Source: LSNR01 sp964603325 (GTDB taxonomy: Bacteria > Patescibacteriota > Minisyncoccia > Moranbacterales > UBA9337). From it: a DNA stretch of 13,152 nucleotides. The translations under genes and the position numbers were made by a program. Numbering within the stretch: the first letter of the stretch is position 1; the number at the start of each line of letters is the position of its first letter. Positions 6,284 to 12,071 of the stretch are shown here, in pieces. The DNA lies in contig CAZRUH010000018.1 in assembly GCA_964603325.1 (NCBI GenBank), positions 1-13,152 of the forward strand, in the 5' to 3' direction. The notes beneath the pieces are model-generated. The model made no database searches. It was not told the origin of the DNA and worked only from the letters and a program-made list of their open reading frames with translations.

Positions 6284-7519
6284 TTATAAAATCAACTTAT
6301 CAATTATTTTTTCCATTTTCATTGCTCGCGAACCTTTAACCAATATCAAATCATTCTTAAATATTTTTATTTCTTTTAATATATTATTTATCGCTTCTTC
6401 AGAATTGTCAAAAATCAAAACTCTTTTTGAAAATGTTTTGTTGTCGGAAACAACTTGAAATGCATCTTTCATTCTTTCACCGACAAGTATTAATATTTTT
6501 ATTTCATCATTTTCCAAGATGCCACTGATTATATTCTGATGCTCCATTTTGGATCTATTTCCCAATTCCAACATATCTCCAAGTACAACCGCCTTTCTGT
6601 TTGCTTTAATCTCAGAAACAGATTTCAATGCCATGTTCACCGATAATGGAGATGCGTTATATGAGTCATCAATTATCAGACTATTATTAATCCCCCGTAA
6701 CAAATTCATTCTTCCCTTTGGAGATTGAAAATTATTTAATCGCTTAATTGCCTCAATTAAATTTATTTTAAAAAAATTTGCCACCGCTATTGCAGGCAAT
6801 ACCGCATAAACCTGGTGCTTGCCGATAATATTCGGTAAACGAAAAGGGATTGTTTTTCCTTTAAAATTTAACTTAAAACTCAAACCGTTTAATTTGCTAT
6901 TTTTATAAATAATTTTTATGTCTGATGCTCTAATTTCAGCCGGACTATCAATCCCAAAACCGATAAAGTGTTTATCAAACTTCTTTGAAAAATCACTTAT
7001 CCAATGATTGTCTAAATTCAAAATAGCCAAACCGTCCTGAGGTATTGACTTTGCCAAAGCAGTTTTTTCTTTGGAAATTTGCTTAACATTTTTGAAAAAT
7101 TTAAGATGACTTAATGAAATATCCGTTACTATTGCAATTTTAACAGGGATAAAACCGGTTAAATACTTCATATCTCCCGGATGATCAGTGGCCATTTCCA
7201 AAATTAAAATTTTTGGATAACCAACCGGCGAAATAACCAAGAATAGCCACTTCAAAAAAATGAAAATCCATTTTAACGGATTTTTCCCTCCACTCTTTGC
7301 ACCAATAACAGTCAAAGGAATGCCAATTTCATTGTTATAATTGCCGATACTCTTCCTGACTTTAAAATTGTTTTTTAAAACTAAATATGTAGCATCTTTA
7401 GCCGAACTTTTTCCTACTGATCCGGTAATTCCTATTACAAATGGACGATGTCTTTTTAGAATAATTATCGCCATTAAGCGTAAAATCTTTTCCAAATACA
7501 TTGTTCTTTTTGGCTTCAT
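6284..7519 (-). CDS. murF: UDP-MurNAc-tripeptide:D-Ala-D-Ala ligase (MurF), lacking the N-terminal domain
   Basis: A 411-residue Mur ligase that would use ATP to add D-Ala-D-Ala to the UDP-MurNAc tripeptide in the cytoplasm. Central-domain marks: P-loop GITGSVGKSS (30-39, where GKTT is usual), LEMATDHPGD (107-116), the likely carbamylated Lys152 in SKEKTALA, and GRMN (269-272). The C-terminal domain has DDSYNASP (284-291), GDMLELG (314-320) and KGSRAMKME (395-403), the last two being typical of MurF rather than MurC, D or E. The usual N-terminal UDP-binding domain of roughly 80-100 residues before the P-loop is absent: only 29 residues precede it. A hydrophobic stretch at about 83-99 is inserted before the LEM motif. 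It starts 24 bases after ftsI. The ATG has no Shine-Dalgarno. Confidence 0.92.
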   Translation of the reverse strand: MKPKRTMYLEKILRLMAIIILKRHRPFVIGITGSVGKSSAKDATYLVLKNNFKVRKSIGNYNNEIGIPLTVIGAKSGGKNPLKWIFIFLKWLFLVISPVGYPKILILEMATDHPGDMKYLTGFIPVKIAIVTDISLSHLKFFKNVKQISKEKTALAKSIPQDGLAILNLDNHWISDFSKKFDKHFIGFGIDSPAEIRASDIKIIYKNSKLNGLSFKLNFKGKTIPFRLPNIIGKHQVYAVLPAIAVANFFKINLIEAIKRLNNFQSPKGRMNLLRGINNSLIIDDSYNASPLSVNMALKSVSEIKANRKAVVLGDMLELGNRSKMEHQNIISGILENDEIKILILVGERMKDAFQVVSDNKTFSKRVLIFDNSEEAINNILKEIKIFKNDLILVKGSRAMKMEKIIDKLIL

Positions 7520-7543
7520 AAAATTTTTAATATTTTTTAAAAT

Positions 7544-9289
7544 TTAGATTTTATCAGGTTCCACATTGTAATAATTCAATAAAAATTTCATAATCTCTCC
7601 AAATGCCGGAGCTGCGCTTGATTCCGCCCACTGAACATCTTTGGGATTAACTATTTTTACCAAGACTGTAAACTTTGGCTTTTTAATTGGAGCTATTCCA
7701 ACAAAAGAACCTATTGTAATACCATCCTCATATCCTTTGCTACCAACTTTGGCAACTTGCGCTGTTCCCGTTTTTCCCCCTACAGAATATCCCGGAACTT
7801 TCGCTCTTTTTCCGTGTCCATTTTCTACCACACTTTGCAACATTTTCCTAACCTTTTTTGCCGTCTCTTTCTTAATAACTCTTCTTTTTTCTTTCGGTTC
7901 AATATATTTTTCTTCTCCATTGGGATAAATTATTTTTTCCACTATTTGAGGTTTCAATAACACTCCATCATTGGCAATAGCTGAATAAGCATCAACCAAT
8001 TGCAACGGGGTGGCTGTAATTCCTTGACCATACGCAGCGGTATAAAATTCCAAATCTCTTCTGATATTTTTCAAGTTCCTTATATTCCCCGGAGAATCTC
8101 CCGGTAAATCTATCTCGCTTTTTTCCCCAAATCCAAATTTTTTTATATAGTCTTTAAAACGTTTATTGCCCACCAATTTTTCCACAAAAATTACACCCGT
8201 ATTTAAAGATTTTTCCAAAACTTGAGTCATTGTTTGTTTTCCGTGTGCCTTCTCATCTGAATTTTTTATCGTATATCCGGACTTTTTTACAAATCCATTA
8301 TCAATATAAGTTGTAGAAGGCACGATCACGCCACTATCAATTCCCATTGCCATAGTAAAAGTCTTAAAAACCGATCCCGGTTCATATGCCGAACTGACAG
8401 CGGGATTGGAAAATACCTTCATGTTCTCAACTTTATTAAATTCATTAACATTAAAATTGGGATAATTCGCCATTGCTAAAATTTTCCCGGTAGATGGCTC
8501 TTGAACAATAATTGTTCCCTCGTCGGCATGATGTTTTTCCATAACATTTTTTAAAATCTTCTCCACTTCATATTGCACCGTAGCATCTATTGTTAACACC
8601 AGATCAACGCCATCTTTTGCCGGAACAATGTTCCTGTCGGTAATAGATAACCAACGACCGGCGCTATCTCTTTCCTGACTCAAACTGCCATTTTCTCCCC
8701 TCAATTCTTTTTCCCAAAAAGATTCAATTCCATAGCGACCACACTTTTTTTTCCCATCAAAACCGACAAACCCAACCACCTGTGATGCCAATTTTTCTCC
8801 GGGATAATAACGAATACTCTCTGTGGCAACATTCACCCCGACAAAATTCAAATCTTTTACTTTTTTAACCTCATCTGAAGACAGTTTTCGTTTTACAATT
8901 TTAAACATTGAGTTGGGATTTGAAAATTTATCTCTTATATAATCTTCATCCATTTCCAAGATTTGACTAAGTTCACTGACAACTTCGTCTTTGTTTTTTA
9001 TTTTCTTGGGCTCCAAATAAACCATAGGATAATCTCTGTTTACCGCCAAAGGATATTTGTCATTGTTGCCATTTTTTAAATAAACTTCTCCCCTCTTTGC
9101 AGTCAATTCACTAAAAACTTTATGCTGACCGTCAGCCAATGCCTTATACTTTGAAAAAGCCAAGACTTGCAAAACATACAAACGAGCAAGAATCATTGTT
9201 CCCAATATAATAATACTGACAGCAAAAATGTAAATTCTTTTGCTGTCAGTATTGTCTATTTTTCTTTTGGAACGATTTACTCGCCTCAT
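7544..9289 (-). CDS. ftsI: Class B penicillin-binding protein (FtsI/PBP2-type transpeptidase)
   Basis: A 581-residue septal peptidoglycan transpeptidase with a short cytoplasmic basic tail, one membrane helix (about 19-41) and an extracellular part. A dimerisation/pedestal domain (about 60-225, with AKRGEVY and the YYPGEKLASQVVGFVG motif) leads to the transpeptidase domain with all three active-site motifs: S306-V-F-K309, S361-L-N363 and K506-T-G508. There is no C-terminal PASTA domain. It starts 3 bases after the ftsL-like stop, so the two are tightly coupled. The position in mraZ-rsmH-ftsL-ftsI identifies it as the division enzyme rather than the elongation PBP. It is the expected target of beta-lactams. 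Confidence 0.95.
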   Translation of the reverse strand: MRRVNRSKRKIDNTDSKRIYIFAVSIIILGTMILARLYVLQVLAFSKYKALADGQHKVFSELTAKRGEVYLKNGNNDKYPLAVNRDYPMVYLEPKKIKNKDEVVSELSQILEMDEDYIRDKFSNPNSMFKIVKRKLSSDEVKKVKDLNFVGVNVATESIRYYPGEKLASQVVGFVGFDGKKKCGRYGIESFWEKELRGENGSLSQERDSAGRWLSITDRNIVPAKDGVDLVLTIDATVQYEVEKILKNVMEKHHADEGTIIVQEPSTGKILAMANYPNFNVNEFNKVENMKVFSNPAVSSAYEPGSVFKTFTMAMGIDSGVIVPSTTYIDNGFVKKSGYTIKNSDEKAHGKQTMTQVLEKSLNTGVIFVEKLVGNKRFKDYIKKFGFGEKSEIDLPGDSPGNIRNLKNIRRDLEFYTAAYGQGITATPLQLVDAYSAIANDGVLLKPQIVEKIIYPNGEEKYIEPKEKRRVIKKETAKKVRKMLQSVVENGHGKRAKVPGYSVGGKTGTAQVAKVGSKGYEDGITIGSFVGIAPIKKPKFTVLVKIVNPKDVQWAESSAAPAFGEIMKFLLNYYNVEPDKI

Positions 9290-9292
9290 ATT

Positions 9293-9592
9293 CTATTTAA
9301 GTGCCATTATATTTTTAGCGCCATCTATATAAACTATCTCTTTCACTTCTTGCATATTTAAATCATTGGCATTTTTTTTGATGTTGTAAAATGAACTCAA
9401 TTCCGCCTCTTGAATTTGCAATTGTTTGTTTTGTTTTTTGAGATCGGCGATTTTTTTCTCCACTTTTCTAATCTCATACCCTTTAACCGCGCCAATATTT
9501 ATCGCGCACAGATAAACTCCACATCCAACCAATACAAAAACCACTGCAAATATTTTTAGTTTTGTAAAATATTTTTTTTGTTTTTCACTCAT
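9293..9592 (-). CDS. ftsL: FtsL-like bitopic division protein
   Basis: A 99-residue protein with a Lys-rich cytoplasmic tail, one membrane helix (about 13-33) and a coiled coil (about 40-68, VEKKIADLKKQNKQLQIQEAEL). This is the architecture of FtsL, FtsB and DivIC, which join FtsI and FtsW in the septal complex. Sequence conservation in this family is poor, so the call rests on topology, size and position between rsmH and ftsI, where ftsL is expected. FtsB/DivIC-like is the alternative. Its ATG lies 4 bases after the rsmH stop within an A6T repeat, and its stop is 3 bases before ftsI. There is no Shine-Dalgarno. Confidence 0.82.
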   Translation of the reverse strand: MSEKQKKYFTKLKIFAVVFVLVGCGVYLCAINIGAVKGYEIRKVEKKIADLKKQNKQLQIQEAELSSFYNIKKNANDLNMQEVKEIVYIDGAKNIMALK

Positions 9593-9619
9593 TTTTTTAT
9601 TTTTTATTTTTTATTTTTT
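9593..9619 (-). repeat. A6T heptamer tandem repeat at the rsmH/ftsL junction
   Basis: On the minus strand the unit TAAAAAA occurs three times in a row (9613-9593), preceded by a further AAAAAA (9619-9614), directly abutting the ftsL ATG. It encodes the last residues of RsmH (KIKNKK) and its TAA stop (9599-9597). Repeats of this kind are prone to slippage. Confidence 0.9.
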
Positions 9620-10565
9620 CAATTATTCTCATTCTGGCGCTTCTTGCTCTTGGGTTTGCTTTTACTTCTTCATCATTCGCAATAATCGGTTTTTTGGTGA
9701 TAATTCTAATAACCGCTCTCTTATCACACCGACAAACGGGAAATTCTGGCGGACAAACACAACCTTTTTCCAGATTCTTAAAAATTTTCTTTACAATTCT
9801 ATCTTCTCCGGAATGAAATGAAATCACCGCCAATCTCCCATTTTCTTTTAAACAATCTACAGCATCTACGATAAATCTTTCGATGCTCTCCAATTCTTGA
9901 TTGACTTCCATGCGAATTGCTTGAAAAACTTTTGTTGCAAAATGAATTCTTTTGTGCTTATCCTTTTCTGGAACCACCACACTAATAATTTCTACTAATT
10001 TCTTTGTACTTTTTATCTCTTCCCTTGTTCTTTCTTCAATAATTTTTTTAGCTATTCTCTGAGCATACTTTTCTTCTCCGAAATCTCTAAATATATGAAT
10101 TAATTCTTTTTCAGAATATTCATTGACAATATCTTTGGCAGTAATTTTTTGATTTCTATCCATTCTCATATCCAATCCAGCATCTGACAAGAAACTAAAC
10201 CCTCTGTCTCTATCATCAAGTTGATCGGAAGAAAGTCCAAAATCTGCAAGAATAGCATCTACCTTATTAATTCCAACACTTTTCAAAATACTTTTAATCT
10301 CAGAAAAATTATCATTTTTTAAAAATAAATTTCTTTCTTCCTCAATGTCATTACTCTGCTCGCCATTTTTTATTTTCAACAAAAAATTTTCAACCGCTTT
10401 CTTATCCCTATCAATAGCAATCAGTTTTCCATCCGGCAAAATTCTTTTTAAAATTTCTTGAGAATGTCCTCCTCCACCCAAAGTTGCGTCTACAACCACA
10501 CTTCCATTTTTTAAATTCAGAGCATCTACAGCTTCCTTTAATAACACACTTTTGTGAATAGTCAT
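9597..10565 (-). CDS. rsmH: 16S rRNA (cytosine-1402 N4) methyltransferase
   Basis: A 322-residue S-adenosylmethionine-dependent enzyme (MraW family) that N4-methylates C1402 in the ribosomal P site. Seen: the N-terminal HKSVLL, the SAM-binding DATLGGGGHS (26-35), LADFGLSSDQLDDRDRGFSF (106-125), DMRMD (132-136), FQAIRMEVN (214-222) and ISFHSGEDR (248-256, with Gly where Leu is usual). The conserved Cys cluster is C269, C271, C278 and C280, and the tail NPRARSARMR is typical. Length is normal. It is the second dcw gene, 18 bases after mraZ. GAGAA upstream of the ATG is at best a weak ribosome site. Its last codons and stop lie in the A6T repeat. Confidence 0.97.
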   Translation of the reverse strand: MTIHKSVLLKEAVDALNLKNGSVVVDATLGGGGHSQEILKRILPDGKLIAIDRDKKAVENFLLKIKNGEQSNDIEEERNLFLKNDNFSEIKSILKSVGINKVDAILADFGLSSDQLDDRDRGFSFLSDAGLDMRMDRNQKITAKDIVNEYSEKELIHIFRDFGEEKYAQRIAKKIIEERTREEIKSTKKLVEIISVVVPEKDKHKRIHFATKVFQAIRMEVNQELESIERFIVDAVDCLKENGRLAVISFHSGEDRIVKKIFKNLEKGCVCPPEFPVCRCDKRAVIRIITKKPIIANDEEVKANPRARSARMRIIEKIKNKK

Positions 10566-10583
10566 CTTATTTTCTCAATAAAC

Positions 10584-11018
10584 CTAATAAATTCCCAGTT
10601 TTCCCAATTGTTCCGCGATTTCATCACTGTTTTTTTCAGCCTTCCTCTTGTAAATGTCCCACTTGCTTTTATCCCACAATTCCAAACGATCGAATAAACC
10701 GGCCACTGTAACTTCTTTTTTCAATCCCGCATATTCTTTTAAATAATCCGGTATCAAAATTCTTCCTTGTTTATCAATATCCACATCAATCGCTCCCGCC
10801 AACATTAAGCGAATAAAACTTCTTGTTCCCGCTTCTCCAACCGGCAAGTTCCCCAACTTCTCCGCCAATTTTTCCCATACTTTTAAAGGATACACAAACA
10901 AACACTTATCCATTCCTCTGGTCACAACCACCTTGCTTCCCAATTCACCCCTAAATTTAGATGGCAAAGCCACTCTCTTTTTTGGATCAACGGTGTGTTG
11001 GTATTCCCCAATAAACAT
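10584..11018 (-). CDS. mraZ: Transcriptional regulator MraZ
   Basis: A 144-residue DNA-binding protein of normal MraZ length with two SpoVT-AbrB half-domains. The first (about 5-50) contains DPKKRVALPSKFR, and the second (about 77-122) contains DKQGRILIPDYLKEYA. MraZ forms ring-shaped oligomers that bind short GTGGG-type repeats in its own promoter and regulates the dcw operon. Matching repeats occur upstream here. It is the first gene of the operon, with a leader of about 80 bases. Only a weak GAAG precedes the ATG, and no strong Shine-Dalgarno is present. Confidence 0.97.
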   Translation of the reverse strand: MFIGEYQHTVDPKKRVALPSKFRGELGSKVVVTRGMDKCLFVYPLKVWEKLAEKLGNLPVGEAGTRSFIRLMLAGAIDVDIDKQGRILIPDYLKEYAGLKKEVTVAGLFDRLELWDKSKWDIYKRKAEKNSDEIAEQLGKLGIY

Positions 11019-11069
11019 AACTTCATTAAGCCAAATTAACTTATTTATGCTATCCTTAATTCAAGCATA

Positions 11070-11116
11070 TCCCACTTTACCCCACTTCATAACATTACGA
11101 TGCAATTTTACCCCAC
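11070..11116 (-). promoter_or_regulatory. MraZ-type operator repeats
   Basis: On the minus strand GTGGG occurs at 11116-11112, 11085-11081 and 11075-11071. The last two form tandem decamers, GAAGTGGGGT then AAAGTGGGAT, with an exact 10-base period. This fits the TGGGN-N5-TGGGN boxes known for E. coli MraZ and the AAAGTG(G/T)NNN repeats of Mollicutes. The third copy is 31 bases upstream, in the promoter spacer just before the -10. A further GTGGT (11124-11120) may extend it. Autoregulation of the dcw operon is the natural reading. Confidence 0.78.
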
Positions 11117-11134
11117 CAAACCACATTCTGTCAA
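11105..11134 (-). promoter_or_regulatory. Main promoter of the mraZ (dcw) operon
   Basis: On the minus strand there is a perfect -35, TTGACA (11134-11129), an 18-base spacer and the -10 TAAAAT (11110-11105). Transcription would start near 11098, giving a leader of about 80 bases. A GTGGG box sits within the spacer next to the -10, so bound MraZ would compete with RNA polymerase. Confidence 0.85.
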
Positions 11135-11137
11135 CAC

Positions 11138-11166
11138 AAAAAAGCTTTCCACTGTGGAAAACTTTT
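11138..11166 (-). terminator. Intrinsic terminator upstream of mraZ
   Basis: Read on the minus strand, AAAAGTTTTCCA pairs with TGGAAAGCTTTT (one T-G wobble) around a CAG loop and is followed by a run of six T (11143-11138). It lies 6 bases beyond the stop of a reading frame that enters the gap, and just before the mraZ promoter, so it would isolate the dcw operon from the gene upstream. The plus strand has a C-A mismatch at the wobble position, which favours minus-strand function. Confidence 0.7.
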
Positions 11167-11172
11167 AAAAAA

Positions 11173-11209
11173 TTATTTAATTGAAACAACAAAACCCCCT
11201 ACCAGTTTA
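11173..11209 (-). CDS. C-terminal end of an unknown gene (rest in the assembly gap)
   Basis: From the gap edge the minus strand has an open frame of 12 codons, KLVGGFVVSIK-like at its end, stopping with TAA at 11175-11173. A terminator follows within 6 bases, which is what the end of a gene should look like. The fragment is too short to identify. The -GGF- next to a small beta-like tail is loosely like the ends of ATP synthase delta subunits, but this is not evidence. Confidence 0.35.
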
Positions 11210-11309
11210 NNNNNNNNNNNNNNNNNNNNNNNNNNNNNNNNNNNNNNNNNNNNNNNNNNNNNNNNNNNNNNNNNNNNNNNNNNNNNNNNNNNNNNNNNNN
11301 NNNNNNNNN
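11210..11309. other. Assembly gap of 100 N
   Basis: Exactly 100 unknown bases, the conventional scaffold filler, so the true distance is unknown. It hides the 5' part of the gene ending at 11173 and the 3' end of the broken secreted-protein gene. Gene order across it is only as good as the scaffolding. Confidence 0.98.
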
Positions 11310-11658
11310 CTTCCAAATACTCAACAATTTGCAACCAAATTGAATATGTCCGTTTATTAGTTTAACCGAAGAATTGTCGTCATACATAATATTTACGGTG
11401 TCATCGGTTATCTCCGCCAATAATGCTCTATTGAATAAATCATTATCAGCAAAATCTATATAAAATCTGTTGCCACACTAGGGATGTTCTCCGCCATTGC
11501 AAATACCCCTTACCCCTGACGGAACGAACTAAATTAGCTTCACTTTCGTCTTTGCTTTGAGCATAAACATAAAGTTTTGTGCTATAAACAAAGTAAATGG
11601 TTGCGTTTGCTTTTATGGGAATGAGAAATAAAAAAACTATAACAAATAGCTTTTTCAT
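11310..11658 (-). pseudogene. Small secreted protein gene, broken by frameshift and TAG
   Basis: The ATG at 11658-11656 follows a perfect AGGAGG (11671-11666) with a 7-base spacer. It starts a clear signal peptide (MKKLFVIVFLFLIPIKANA) and then TIYFVYSTKLYVYAQSKDE. After RSVRGKG the frame runs into unlike sequence and stops at 11448-11446. Removing one base from the GGGG run at 11509-11506 restores a sensible continuation: ICNGGEHP, a TAG (11480-11478), then CGNRFYIDFADNDLFNRALL, NIMYDDN and FGCKLLSIWK into the gap. The protein would be about 115 residues or more with three Cys after the signal peptide, exported, of unknown function. Two lesions plus the nearby contig end allow either true decay or sequencing error. 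It starts 22 bases after the small ORF at 11681. Confidence 0.6.
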
Positions 11659-11680
11659 CAGACTGCCTCCTGTGTTTTGC

Positions 11681-11836
11681 TTAGTGATTTTTATCAACTA
11701 TTTTAAGCCATAAGGCTACACACTCTTCTATTGTGTAACCGGCCTTTCCACAAGGAGAGTTGGCATAATCATTTTCTATTGAAATTGGTTGAGAATTTGG
11801 TTGAGAATCTTCTACGATCTTAAACAGCGTATCCAA
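11681..11836 (-). CDS. Small hypothetical ORF (51 residues, TTG start)
   Basis: From a TTG at 11836 a 51-residue frame runs to TAA at 11683-11681, ending in SPCGKAGYTIEECVALWLKIVDKNH. A TAA two codons upstream rules out a longer form, so this is either a small gene or the 3' remnant of one. Codon composition is protein-like and richer in Cys, Pro and Gly than random AT-rich DNA would give. A 12-base tandem repeat encodes a duplicated NSQP-type unit near its N-terminus. No family was recognised. It is immediately upstream of, and in line with, the broken secreted-protein gene. No good ribosome site precedes the TTG. Confidence 0.42.
   Translation of the reverse strand: MDTLFKIVEDSQPNSQPISIENDYANSPCGKAGYTIEECVALWLKIVDKNH
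11785..11808 (-). repeat. 12-base tandem duplication inside the small ORF
   Basis: On the plus strand TTGGTTGAGAAT occurs twice back to back (11785-11796 and 11797-11808). It keeps frame (four codons) and yields the SQPNSQP peptide repeat. Confidence 0.95.
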
Positions 11837-12071
11837 ACATTACTCATTAACTTTAACTTTACAACTTTAGAAGAAACTTTTCTCTTGTAGTAATTTGTAT
11901 AAAATACAATTATAAAATACCCAAAATTACGAATGATACCACCAACAAAATTTCAAATATTCAAATGACTAAAATTTTTCCAATAGATAATATATGCAAT
12001 GCTATCAATATTTTAGTGATAAGTTTAATTCACAATTATCAGCACGCAATCTATAACACTATTTATTTTTT
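11837..12071 (-). other. Intergenic stretch between the CapA-like gene and the small ORF
   Basis: No coding frame is supported in these 235 very AT-rich bases. Visible elements are a short inverted repeat, TTGTAT-AAA-ATACAA (11895-11909), and an exact minus-strand TATAAT (11914-11909) next to it, with no good -35. A weak promoter for the two small genes downstream is possible. No T-tract hairpin follows the CapA-like stop. Confidence 0.4.

Noticed and set aside
11146..11160. DnaA box-like TTTTCCACA upstream of mraZ
   Set aside because: It fits the relaxed TTWTNCACA pattern, but it is a single copy embedded in the stem of a T-tracted hairpin, with no cluster of boxes and no origin-type genes nearby. 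A terminator explains it better.
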